From an uncultured Aliterella sp. (lineage in GTDB: Bacteria > Cyanobacteriota > Cyanobacteriia > Cyanobacteriales > Chroococcidiopsidaceae), in assembly GCA_905479905.1 (NCBI GenBank), contig CAJQOK010000250.1:1-11608 (forward strand): 11,608 nt of DNA. Direction: 5' to 3'. Below the pieces are notes generated by a model. It was not told where the DNA came from. It saw only the letters and a program-made list of their open reading frames with translations, and made no database searches. The translations under genes were made by a program, and so were the position numbers. Each line of letters begins with the position of its first letter. Positions within the stretch are counted from its first letter, which is position 1. Positions 1 through 5,912 of the stretch are shown in pieces.

Positions 1-279
1 TAGCACTGTAATTAGCCATGCAATATCTTCTCCAGTGTTGCTATTGGTTAACACAAACCTTTTGTGCTTTGAAATAGATACTTCAGTACAGAAATTTAAA
101 GACTGGAATCACTGGATCTAGGAAAACTTTAATTTTTTACCCTTTACTCAGTTAATAAATTGATTTTCCTGAGCGTGTCGTATATTAAATGCAGAGAGTT
201 GCAGATTCTGGCATATTGCTTAAAATTTATTACTAACAATGTCAGCATTAAAAAATCGACCATTACTCCTGCTACATCG
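1..279. other. Left-edge region without a supportable gene
   Basis: AT-rich DNA downstream of the split HTH gene. On the minus strand a frame is open from 108 to the window edge. Its last 18 codons, from a possible GTG at 54-52, look weakly coding (…TNSNTGEDIAWLITVL), so a gene may begin or continue beyond the left edge. It has no convincing start or ribosome binding site, and I do not call it. No terminator hairpin is evident behind the HTH gene's stop codon at 282-280. Confidence 0.3.
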
Positions 280-521
280 TTAATGATGATCCCGTTGCCA
301 TCCCAGTGCTTGCAGAAAAGAGATGGCTGCCATCTCATCCCCCCTAACTACAGCTTCTTCAACTGCGTCAAGAGCGAGTGACATCAAGCGCTTAAGCCTA
401 GCTACTGAACCCTCCCACGCTGCGGCGCGTAAGGCATTTATTGCCACGATGAACGCAGCTTGACTTTGCCACTGACCAACAATCTCGCTATCTACACCTA
501 TTAATGCCGCTACTTCTGCAT
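280..521 (-). CDS. Exon 2 (3' part) of intron-split HTH protein
   Basis: This is the C-terminal 80 codons, including TAA at 282-280, of a small DNA-binding protein whose N-terminal part is at 2825-2723. Joined G|AT across the intron, it reads in frame as a 114-residue protein. The junction makes the helix-turn-helix GKSDAEVAALIGVDSEIVGQWQ, at about residues 32-54. It is followed by helices rich in Ala, Leu and Arg (FIVAINALRAAAW, then SVARLKRLMSLALDAVEEAV). That layout matches, from memory, the phage small-terminase-like HTH proteins (phBC6A51 type), in which an HTH precedes a long helical tail. Such proteins occur in prophages and as orphan regulators, so the role here is unknown. If the intron ended at the consensus AY (one base earlier), the reading frame would break after the HTH's first helix. 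The exact 3' junction therefore decides whether a full protein is made. Confidence 0.75.
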
Positions 522-522
522 G

Positions 523-560
523 GTAGAGTCGAGGGCGGGTATTATCCCGCGCCCCTCTCT
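523..560 (-). ncRNA. Group II intron domain VI and 3' end
   Basis: On the minus strand a hairpin forms from 559-546 pairing with 539-526 (GAG, GGGG, GCGGG against CCCGC, CCTC, CTC), capped by an AT-rich loop at 545-540. An unpaired A at 529 on the 3' side is in the right place for the branch point. It is seventh from the end if the intron stops at …TAC (523) and eighth if it stops at …TACC (522). Both distances are usual for group II introns. Confidence 0.8.
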
Positions 561-563
561 GTT

Positions 564-598
564 AAATCTGGACGTGAAACTTTCGTCTCATCCAGCTT
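564..598 (-). ncRNA. Group II intron domain V (catalytic hairpin)
   Basis: On the minus strand the segment starts with AAGC, containing the catalytic AGC triad (597-595), and forms a hairpin capped by a GAAA tetraloop at 584-581. The stem halves are CTGGA and TCCAG, with the usual bulge region between the lower and upper stems. At the base the expected GUU partner of AGC is replaced by GAUUU. This leaves either an extra bulged A (567) or a G-A mismatch beside the triad. The maturase stop codon TGA (590-588) lies inside this element. Confidence 0.85.
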
Positions 599-2153
599 CA
601 GATTCAATTAGGCAGTACCTTTTGCTCATGTGGACATAGTCATGGCAACTCTCGTGTAGAGCCTCCAGATTATTGTTTTTCCAGTTGCGGTGATTTCCGT
701 CTTTGTGGTGCAGATTGACTTGCTCCTCGGATGTCATCTTTAATCCGCATCTGACACATGAATGGTTTTGTCGTTTTAGGACTTTAGAGGTTATACCGTC
801 GTAGAGCTTACTATTACGTTCGCTCCAATAGGTCAAGTCACCGTCATAAGGAGATTTATTACCTTTGACACTTATGTGCTTGCTTTCGGAGTAAGGAACT
901 GCTGGAAAGGCTTGGTCTAACAATTTCTTGCTAGTGTAGCGATTCTGGTTAGTTTCCTTATTGAATACCTTGAATGCTCTGTTTTGGATGTGGTACAACG
1001 AAAATCGTGAACCGTCCATTTTGCAAAAGCGATGGTAATTCCGCCATCCTCTAACTACCGGGGCTAATTTCTTAGCTTTTGTGGTAGCACCATAGTTGCT
1101 GTTGTTGACTATGTGTTTTACTTTCTTGCGGAAGGCTTTGAAGTTATCCACTGAGGGAGTGCTTCTGAACTTTCCGTTGCTCTGCACTTTGAAATGCCAG
1201 CCGAGGAAATCAAACCCTGTTGTCGTAGCGGTTAGCTTAGTTTTCTTTTCGCTTACCTTTAGTCCTCGTTTTGCTAGGAATTGATTAATACGTTTAAGTA
1301 TTTCTTCCGCATCATCTTGTGGTCGAAGAATTATGACCATATCGTCTGCGTAGCGAACTGATGGCTCAGTTATTCCTCCCTGGGTATTTTTGTACCTGTG
1401 GATGCTTTCGATGCCGTTCAAGGCGATGTTAGCAAGTAATGGGCTAACCACTCCGCCTTGTGGCGTTCCTTGTTCGGGAAATTCTGGGTTAACTCCTGAT
1501 TTAAGACAGCGAAAAATACCTGTCTTAATGCCTAGAGGGGCTATGAGTTTTTCCATAATAGATGAGTGGTTAATCCTGTCGAAGCATTTCTCTATATCGA
1601 GTTCTAAAACCCGTTTATTGATTCCATTGCAGGAGGAGCGTAGGTTGTTGAACAGGATTTTCTGGGCATCATGTGCTGAGCGACCTGTCCGAAACCCGTA
1701 GCTCCTGGCATGGAAGGTTGCTTCGTGGGCGGGTTCTAGGGCGTATTTTGCTAGGCATTGCCAGCATCTATCCGCAATAGTGGGAACTTTTAGCATACGC
1801 ATTGTTCCATCCTTTTTGGGGATGGGAATAATGCGAAGCTTGTTATGTCTCCATGCGTTAACGTTTTCCTTAAGTTCAGCACTTAAGGTGAAGCGTTCCT
1901 CAAAGGTGAGAGACGCTTTGCCGTCAATACCCGCCGTTTTCTTACCGCTATTTAACTGAGTTACTTGACGGATAGCCAGATATCTTGCCGCCTTAGACTT
2001 CAGGATAAGTTTCTGTAGATCCTTAACTTTGCGCTTGTCTCCAACATTAACTGCTTTCCACACCCGTTTTTGCAGGCGAAATAAATCCTTCCGAAATTTC
2101 TTCCAGGGTAGATTCTTCCAAAGTTCACTAGCGTTATCGCTGTGTCTAACCAT
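588..2153 (-). CDS. ltrA: Group II intron reverse transcriptase/maturase with HNH endonuclease
   Basis: Multifunctional intron-encoded protein, 521 residues from the ATG at 2153. It helps the intron RNA fold and splice, nicks target DNA and copies the intron by target-primed reverse transcription. Numbered from that ATG, the N-terminal extension contains TAGIDG (about 73-78). The palm has the first catalytic aspartate in LELDIEKCFD (about 186), TPQGGVVSPLLANI (about 230-243) and the polymerase box YADD (268-271). The thumb/maturase X domain (about 310-400) carries FLGWHF and GWRNYHRF. The C-terminal HNH domain has CVRC (466-469), NLHHKDGNH (about 480-488), and CH with H508. All key residues are present. 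A TTG four codons upstream keeps the frame open, but GGAG lies six bases before the ATG, which decides this start. The last codons (SEAG-stop) run into domain V. The closest alternative name is RNA-directed DNA polymerase. Confidence 0.95.
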   Translation of the reverse strand: MVRHSDNASELWKNLPWKKFRKDLFRLQKRVWKAVNVGDKRKVKDLQKLILKSKAARYLAIRQVTQLNSGKKTAGIDGKASLTFEERFTLSAELKENVNAWRHNKLRIIPIPKKDGTMRMLKVPTIADRCWQCLAKYALEPAHEATFHARSYGFRTGRSAHDAQKILFNNLRSSCNGINKRVLELDIEKCFDRINHSSIMEKLIAPLGIKTGIFRCLKSGVNPEFPEQGTPQGGVVSPLLANIALNGIESIHRYKNTQGGITEPSVRYADDMVIILRPQDDAEEILKRINQFLAKRGLKVSEKKTKLTATTTGFDFLGWHFKVQSNGKFRSTPSVDNFKAFRKKVKHIVNNSNYGATTKAKKLAPVVRGWRNYHRFCKMDGSRFSLYHIQNRAFKVFNKETNQNRYTSKKLLDQAFPAVPYSESKHISVKGNKSPYDGDLTYWSERNSKLYDGITSKVLKRQNHSCVRCGLKMTSEEQVNLHHKDGNHRNWKNNNLEALHESCHDYVHMSKRYCLIESEAG

Positions 2154-2361
2154 GCTCTGCTCCAAAAAATGTATTCTTTGAACCTCAACCCAATTACGGG
2201 TTGTCCTACCCAGTCTGCGGGATTCCGCTTCTCGTCTAACCTACTGGGGATACGAACCCCCAGACCTAACAGACTGTTTTTATTCGTTCCTTTCGTTTGA
2301 TTGATAGTTCCCTTAGATGGATTCGATTCAACCGCCAGAACCCCTTACTCATGCCGCTATC

Positions 2362-2443
2362 AAAGTGAAAATGCGGCGGGATACTAATCTCTGGCGCGGT
2401 CAGGGTTTCCAGGTGTTTACCTGTTTTACGTCCTGCCATAGGA
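2362..2443 (-). other. Exon-binding sites EBS2 and EBS1 of the intron
   Basis: On the minus strand TCCTAT (2443-2438) complements exon positions -13 to -8, and CACTTT (2367-2362) complements exon positions -6 to -1. Two independent perfect 6-base pairings in the correct order strongly support the intron's 5' boundary and show that the element sits at its cognate target rather than as a random fragment. The base just 5' of EBS1 is U. It could pair with an A as first base of exon 2 if the intron uses the IIA-type delta contact. Confidence 0.8.
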
Positions 2444-2722
2444 TAGGTTGCTTTTTTAGAATCTGTTTTCATCGTAGGAACTCCCTGTTAGCGCCAGTGT
2501 CAACCCGTAATGGCTGTCTGATTGCGCCCTGCTTCCCGCTTCAGCCTCTAGGAACCGAGCCTAGTCACTGGGGACAGATAAGGAGTCATGCCTGAGTTTG
2601 GCAGGTAGGGCTTGCACCTACATCAATCGAGAAGTTCAACTTGTATTGACAGTAATCTGCTGTCAGGTTGGGTTGCTTATGTACGGATTGATTACCGTGA
2701 TTCAGCTACCAACGAATCGCAC

Positions 2723-2825
2723 CACTTTTTCCTATTAGCAAAAGCTCTATAGCGTAGTGTTGCTTAAGACTAAGAATTGCAGAATTAGCATCTTGCCAAT
2801 CTGTATCCCTTGGTGAATTTTTCAT
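2723..2825 (-). CDS. Exon 1 (5' part) of intron-split HTH protein
   Basis: The first 34 codons plus one base of the small HTH protein completed by 521-280. It starts at ATG 2825; an in-frame TGA lies a few codons upstream, so a longer start is limited to a TTG just before. No clear Shine-Dalgarno is seen. The encoded N-terminus (MKNSPRDTDW…HYAIELLLIGKS) ends with the first HTH helix, and the intron is inserted just after GKS. Such a hit would inactivate the gene unless the RNA splices. Expression would therefore depend on the maturase encoded inside the intron. Confidence 0.72.
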
Positions 2826-3232
2826 CAATTTAAAGGATGATTTGTCAGTATTACATCAAAAACACTCACCCCCTAAAGGGCAATCTAGCAGTTACTAAAG
2901 TTAGTAATGCAACCAGAAATTAGGAGGGCAAAAGCCTCCTTACAAGGGTTTTAGTACCCAAGTTTAATTTAGATTGTGTGAACCCAAAAGCTACTGCCGT
3001 CAGCACAGCACTAAATAATTAGCGCTTGCTCAATTAAAAAATATTAATTTTTAGAAGGCAGTAGTTGCAGCAGCGATTTATTAGCTACAAGTTCATCTTA
3101 TAGGATCTGATTTACCTGTCAAGCCAAATAACACATCAAATATTAACAATTGTTACGAACAAATTTCAATTTTAAAAACCGAATTTTCAAATGTCACAAG
3201 TATCATTTTCTCTAACTTTAGAATAAGCTTGT

Positions 3233-3345
3233 TTTGATACTGAATCAGATATACAGCAGGAAGCAGTATTAGTATCAAATTAGAGCAGTCAGCTTATCAA
3301 CTTTGATAGTAATAGTGCTTAAAGTATTAGTATCAAAGTTGATAA
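3233..3345. repeat. Long inverted repeat in a series of TATCAAA/TTTGATA sites
   Basis: The arms 3294-3314 and 3325-3345 are 21 bp each, with 20 of 21 positions complementary and a 10-base loop. The outer 15 bp (TTATCAACTTTGATA and its complement) are perfect. The core heptamer recurs in alternating orientation at 3233-3239 (TTTGATA), 3273-3279 (TATCAAA), 3302-3308 (TTTGATA) and 3331-3337 (TATCAAA); the last three start 29 bp apart. A 15-bp direct repeat, AGTATTAGTATCAAA, occurs at 3265-3279 and 3323-3337. No T-tract follows either arm, so it does not look like a terminator. It could be a multi-site operator, a partition or replication site, or a mobile-element remnant. Confidence 0.75.
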
Positions 3346-3449
3346 AAATTAAGCCCAATTGTTTAATAAACAAGGAGCTAATTATCACTTATAAAAACAT
3401 CCAAACGAATGCCTAGTCGTCAAAGTACAACTAAAAATTTCATGAAAAC

Positions 3450-3476
3450 TAGAGTTACATCAGAACTATAACTCTA
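3450..3476 (-). terminator. Possible intrinsic terminator of the DUF3102 gene
   Basis: Perfect 8-bp arms TAGAGTTA/TAACTCTA around an 11-base loop, 33 bases past the DUF3102 stop codon. In the minus direction GTTTTC follows. The stem is AT-rich and the T-tract short, so termination would be weak. Confidence 0.35.
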
Positions 3477-3509
3477 TTACTATTTCAATCGAGTCACTTT
3501 TAATTATGG

Positions 3510-4319
3510 CTACTTTTGAATGCCTAATTGCCACCTTTGAGTTAGTAGCATTTTAGCTCTTTTGGCTAAAAGATTTGACTTATTAATTAAAACTTTCAGC
3601 GCTTCATCTTCCATTGCTCCTAAAATTTGAGAATTCATGTCTTCTACAGTATTGATGAAATTTGTACAGGTTTTGATAGCTTCAACAGGCATAGTATTAG
3701 GCGGCTCCTCCTCTGGGAAGTTCTCATTTAACCCAGTAGGCAGTAGGCCCAACTGTTTTGCTCGTTCTCTTAGTTGCTCAAAACTAATCTCTCCACCAAG
3801 GGGTTCTGCGTATTCTAATTTCTGTTGAATACGAGGAAGCAACACTTCCTTAACAGTTTCCGCCGGAACATCAACTGTAATTTGCCTAGGTAGACTATGC
3901 TTCCCAATAATTGATTTAGCTGCCGAGTAGTTAATAATCTCACCTTGCGTTGCTCGTTCTAGAGCTTCTTGCCTTGCTGCTACTGAAGTATTACTAGAGG
4001 CGAGAAGATAAAGAGCAGAACTAGCAATATTCAAATCAGTAAAGTTTCCCCTTTTAAACTGCCGTGCCACTTGCATGAACCTTTGAGCGGCTGATTTGCT
4101 CCAATTAAACTCAGTATTGAGCCAAATTAAAAAGCGACCATGACCTAGTTTTTCTTTGACTTCGATTAGCTTTTGCCCAATATCAAAAATGTCTTGGGCA
4201 GAACGGTGAATCAGACTTTTAATCTCGCTAGTGCGTTGTTGAACAACAATTTTGATCTCTGGCTCTAACATCGTATAGTTATACTCTGATAATTCATTAG
4301 ATGTTTTGCTGAAACTCAT
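3510..4319 (-). CDS. DUF3102 domain-containing protein
   Basis: A 269-residue cytoplasmic protein with no signal peptide or membrane segment. Residues about 25-90 match the DUF3102 family pattern: a helix with IFDIGQKLIEVKEKLGHGRF, then WLNTEFNWSKSAAQRFMQVARQF, which resembles a helix-turn-helix with an SxxxAQRFMxVA core. The middle (about 96-165) continues as Ala/Leu-rich helices. A charged, proline-rich stretch (about 180-210) and a final helical segment (about 215-265) follow. Family members are found on plasmids, phages and integrated elements in cyanobacteria and Firmicutes; their function is not established, though a DNA-binding regulatory or partition-associated role fits the HTH-like segment. 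The start is supported by GAGGAG at 4333-4328, eight bases before the ATG. The gene diverges from the RHH gene, which suggests a shared control region. Confidence 0.85.
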   Translation of the reverse strand: MSFSKTSNELSEYNYTMLEPEIKIVVQQRTSEIKSLIHRSAQDIFDIGQKLIEVKEKLGHGRFLIWLNTEFNWSKSAAQRFMQVARQFKRGNFTDLNIASSALYLLASSNTSVAARQEALERATQGEIINYSAAKSIIGKHSLPRQITVDVPAETVKEVLLPRIQQKLEYAEPLGGEISFEQLRERAKQLGLLPTGLNENFPEEEPPNTMPVEAIKTCTNFINTVEDMNSQILGAMEDEALKVLINKSNLLAKRAKMLLTQRWQLGIQK

Positions 4320-4327
4320 GTGTATTG

Positions 4328-4333
4328 CTCCTC
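4328..4333 (-). promoter_or_regulatory. Ribosome binding site of the DUF3102 gene
   Basis: GAGGAG on the minus strand with an 8-base spacer to the ATG at 4319. It fixes that start. Confidence 0.7.
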
Positions 4334-4364
4334 AAAGGCAATTAGGTAAAACAAATTAGTAAAA

Positions 4365-4455
4365 TTATCGACCTCTCTAACATCAGTAAAAATGCTCAAT
4401 CCGGTTCAAAGCTCAATGTTTCTGCTGATGAAATCTCTACCACTCTTATCGACCT
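4365..4455. repeat. Short direct repeat TTATCGACCT upstream of the DUF3102 gene
   Basis: The 10-mer TTATCGACCT occurs at 4365-4374 and 4446-4455, both within 140 bp upstream of the DUF3102 start. It may be a regulator binding site, but two copies of a 10-mer in AT-rich DNA could also be chance. Confidence 0.35.
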
Positions 4456-4479
4456 GCTCCACCAGTATTGGCTTAGACC

Positions 4480-4652
4480 TTAACTTACATCTTGCACCTA
4501 ACGAAAAATCAACTTTTTAAGCTCTCCTAATTTCTTTAAGCGATCGCCTTGAGAAAGTGAAAAGTTTACTTCAAGCAAGGTTCAGCCGGAAGGCAACTCA
4601 ACTAAAATGCCTACCTTGCATGAATTTGAGCTTGGTGCAAGATGTGAGTTAA
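4480..4652. mobile_element. MITE-like element with TTAA target duplication
   Basis: A 173-bp segment bounded by TTAA at 4480-4483 and 4649-4652. Directly inside are 15-bp terminal inverted repeats, CTTACATCTTGCACC at 4484-4498 and its complement with one mismatch at 4634-4648. The interior (about 135 bp) has no ORF. It holds a HIP1 site (4540-4547) and nested inverted repeats: GCAAGGT 4575-4581 with ACCTTGC 4613-4619, and AGGCA 4591-4595 with TGCCT 4608-4612. This is the structure of a miniature inverted-repeat transposable element moved in trans by a transposase that duplicates TTAA. TTAA is itself palindromic, so it could instead be part of 19-bp repeats without a duplication. Confidence 0.7.
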
Positions 4653-4761
4653 CTCAACTGCTGTTTTCTTAACGACTGTCTAATACTTTTAGGTACAAAG
4701 CAGCCATTAATCAGCAGTGTAATTCGCAAGCGCTCGTTACACTTCCTCAGTCTAACTTAAA

Positions 4762-4783
4762 GTTGCAACGTTGCAACGTTGCA
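4762..4783. promoter_or_regulatory. Tandem palindromic octamers, probable operator of the RHH gene
   Basis: GTTGCAAC occurs at 4762-4769 and 4770-4777, then GTTGCA at 4778-4783. Each octamer is its own reverse complement, so the block is symmetrical; with its AAA and TTT flanks it is nearly palindromic over 30 bp. It ends about 66 bp before the GTG of the ribbon-helix-helix gene. RHH proteins (CopG, ParG, omega repressor) typically bind short tandem or inverted repeats in their own promoters. Autoregulation is therefore the natural reading, but it is inference. A related AACGTTGC is at 5834-5841, upstream of the TPR gene. Confidence 0.6.
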
Positions 4784-4849
4784 CTTTTACGCCAGTGTAA
4801 TCCTGTTAATGCGACAATTATTCCTCAAGTTATTTATCTGTTAAGCTAG

Positions 4850-5038
4850 GTGGCGAAAAAAGACGACCCTAATTACGAGCAAATCCGAGCGCACGTACCA
4901 CGTAACTTAGTACGGCGGTTTAAGCAATACTGCTTAGACGAAGACATTGACTACAGCGAAGGATTAGAGGAAGTCTTAGCATTTTTCTTTACCGCTTTAG
5001 ATGGAGCTAACAAGAACCCGCTCAAAAAGCCGCGTTGA
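4850..5038 (+). CDS. Small ribbon-helix-helix-like DNA-binding protein
   Basis: A 62-residue protein. After a short polar N-terminus, residues 10-16 (EQIRAHV) would be the DNA-contacting beta strand. Residues about 17-30 (PRNLVRRFKQYCLD) would form helix A, and about 35-50 (YSEGLEEVLAFFFTAL) helix B. A basic tail (LKKPR) follows. This order and spacing fit the MetJ/Arc/CopG fold, although the family cannot be pinned to a named Pfam entry by eye. The start is GTG at 4850: the codon just before it is an in-frame TAG, so no longer N-terminus is possible. No good Shine-Dalgarno is present, so translation may be weak or leaderless. The tandem octamers upstream, the intrinsic terminator downstream and the divergent DUF3102 gene suggest a self-contained autoregulated unit. 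A plasmid-maintenance or antitoxin role is possible, but no toxin gene is adjacent. Confidence 0.65.
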   Translation: MAKKDDPNYEQIRAHVPRNLVRRFKQYCLDEDIDYSEGLEEVLAFFFTALDGANKNPLKKPR

Positions 5039-5079
5039 GAACCAAATTAGCAGGCTTAATATTTCTACTAACTGCGATT

Positions 5080-5111
5080 AATAGCGTCCCTAGTACGCAA
5101 GCTATTTTTTT
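5080..5111 (+). terminator. Intrinsic terminator of the RHH gene
   Basis: Arms AATAGC (5080-5085) and GCTATT (5101-5106), with an alternative inner pairing GCGT/ACGC, followed by seven Ts at 5105-5111. It lies 41 bases after the RHH stop codon in the right direction. Confidence 0.65.
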
Positions 5112-5912
5112 CCTATTCATCCTCGTATTTAGCATTGTATTTGCTTGAACCTCACTGAAAATTTTAGCTGACATAAGGCACATACTCTCCTGGTAAGACG
5201 TTTATAAACTGGCGAGAAGCAGTCACAGCACTTTTATCCTTTTCCTAAGCTTGCTCCTATTACAACCTTAAAAAGAAATTAAAACTTATTCAAAAAATTG
5301 TCAACCCCACGAAAAGTTTGTTACTAAAATTACTTACTAGCAAAATAACTTGTACTTTTATTTACTTTGAGAAATTAGACAATGCTCTATTTCTTGCAGT
5401 AGTTGATTTTGCTTGTAACCTAGACATAGCAATTAATTTGTAAATAAACAAAGCTTGGTAGCTCAGAAAGTAGTTTGGTTTATAAACTGCGATACCTCAG
5501 AAAATAACAGCCAGCTAATTTATTGAGCAACTAGCTTTAATAAATGGCATAAAGCTAACAGATTGTCTAAAGATAAAAAGCTTGGTACTTCAGAAAATTA
5601 CTTAAAGTTAAAACCTTACAAACTCAGAAATATATTTCCAATAATGATTAGCTGAAACTGCCTGACAGTAAGACGTTTGGACATTAGCTCTAGGATATAA
5701 CTCAGAAATACAGTTATTAGGATAAGTTTAATAGCGTATTAGTTTCATATCTGAACTTAAACAGCGACGAAATTAACCTTAGAAACGATTTGGATATATA
5801 AATAGCCGAGAAAGTTTAGATTTGTAAAGGTTTAACGTTGCGCCTAAAAGCTCCCTTGATTGGCTTAAGGCAAGATATACTGAAAGGCAAATTGGCAAAT
5901 TGACAGGGAGTA
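5112..5912. other. AT-rich spacer with repeated YTCAGAAA motif
   Basis: About 800 bp with no credible ORF on either strand, upstream of the TPR gene. CTCAGAAA occurs at 5462-5469, 5496-5503, 5623-5630 and 5701-5708, and TTCAGAAA at 5589-5596. The first two copies and the third/fourth copies are each 34 bp apart. They lie in an imperfect duplication whose halves both begin AAGCTTGGTA (5451 and 5578). Two other short repeats are present: GTTTATAAACTG at 5200-5211 and 5478-5489, and GTAAGACGTTT at 5193-5203 and 5668-5678. It may be a degenerate repeat region or a long regulatory leader. The ribosome binding site of the next gene (AGGGAG, ending two bases before the ATG) closes the region. Confidence 0.5.

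Larger units (their letters stand above)
522..2722 (-). mobile_element. Group II intron (ribozyme plus maturase), full length
   Basis: A self-splicing retroelement of about 2.2 kb. The 5' end is the consensus GTGCG at 2722-2718. The 3' end lies directly after domain VI, at 523 or 522. Target recognition can be read by eye. The 5' exon ends in ATAGGA (IBS2, 2735-2730), one base, then AAAGTG (IBS1, 2728-2723). Domain I of the intron has TCCTAT (2443-2438) and then CACTTT (2367-2362), perfect complements in the expected order (EBS2 before EBS1). The maturase ORF fills domain IV, and domains V and VI follow at once. All parts are present, so the intron is probably splicing-competent and perhaps mobile. 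Cyanobacterial genomes often carry such introns, usually of chloroplast-like lineages; I cannot assign the subclass without structure comparison. Confidence 0.93.
2826..3509. other. Non-coding spacer with several inverted repeats
   Basis: A 680-bp AT-rich spacer between the start of the split HTH gene and the end of the DUF3102 gene, with no credible ORF on either strand. It holds a hairpin AGGAGG(G)C-AAAA-GCCTCCT at 2922-2940 and 8-bp arms CTACTGCC/GGCAGTAG at 2991-2998 and 3057-3064. It also holds the strong 3294-3345 inverted repeat and the hairpin at 3450-3476, both listed separately. Any promoter for the HTH gene must lie here, but no clear -10/-35 pair stands out. Confidence 0.5.

Noticed and set aside
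1..108. Open minus-strand frame running off the left edge
   Set aside because: Only 36 codons are visible, with no clear start or ribosome site; mentioned in the first feature but not called as a gene.
144..338. 64-residue minus-strand ORF
   Set aside because: It overlaps the end of the HTH exon in another frame, has no family signature, and the exon frame reads as real protein.
2000..2188. 62-residue minus-strand ORF overlapping the maturase start
   Set aside because: It shadows the N-terminus of the maturase in another frame; the maturase frame shows the family motifs and has a GGAG before its ATG.
2266..2472. 68-residue minus-strand ORF, and a plus-strand ORF at 2317-2595
   Set aside because: Both lie in domain I of the intron ribozyme, where EBS1 and EBS2 are; RNA structure explains the sequence.
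3294..3345. The long inverted repeat as an intrinsic terminator
   Set aside because: Neither arm is followed by a T-run, and it is about 165 bp past the nearest stop codon.
5451..5708. CRISPR array
   Set aside because: The repeated unit is only 8 bp, spacing is uneven (34, 93, 34, 78 bp), and there are no full-length repeats or cas genes.
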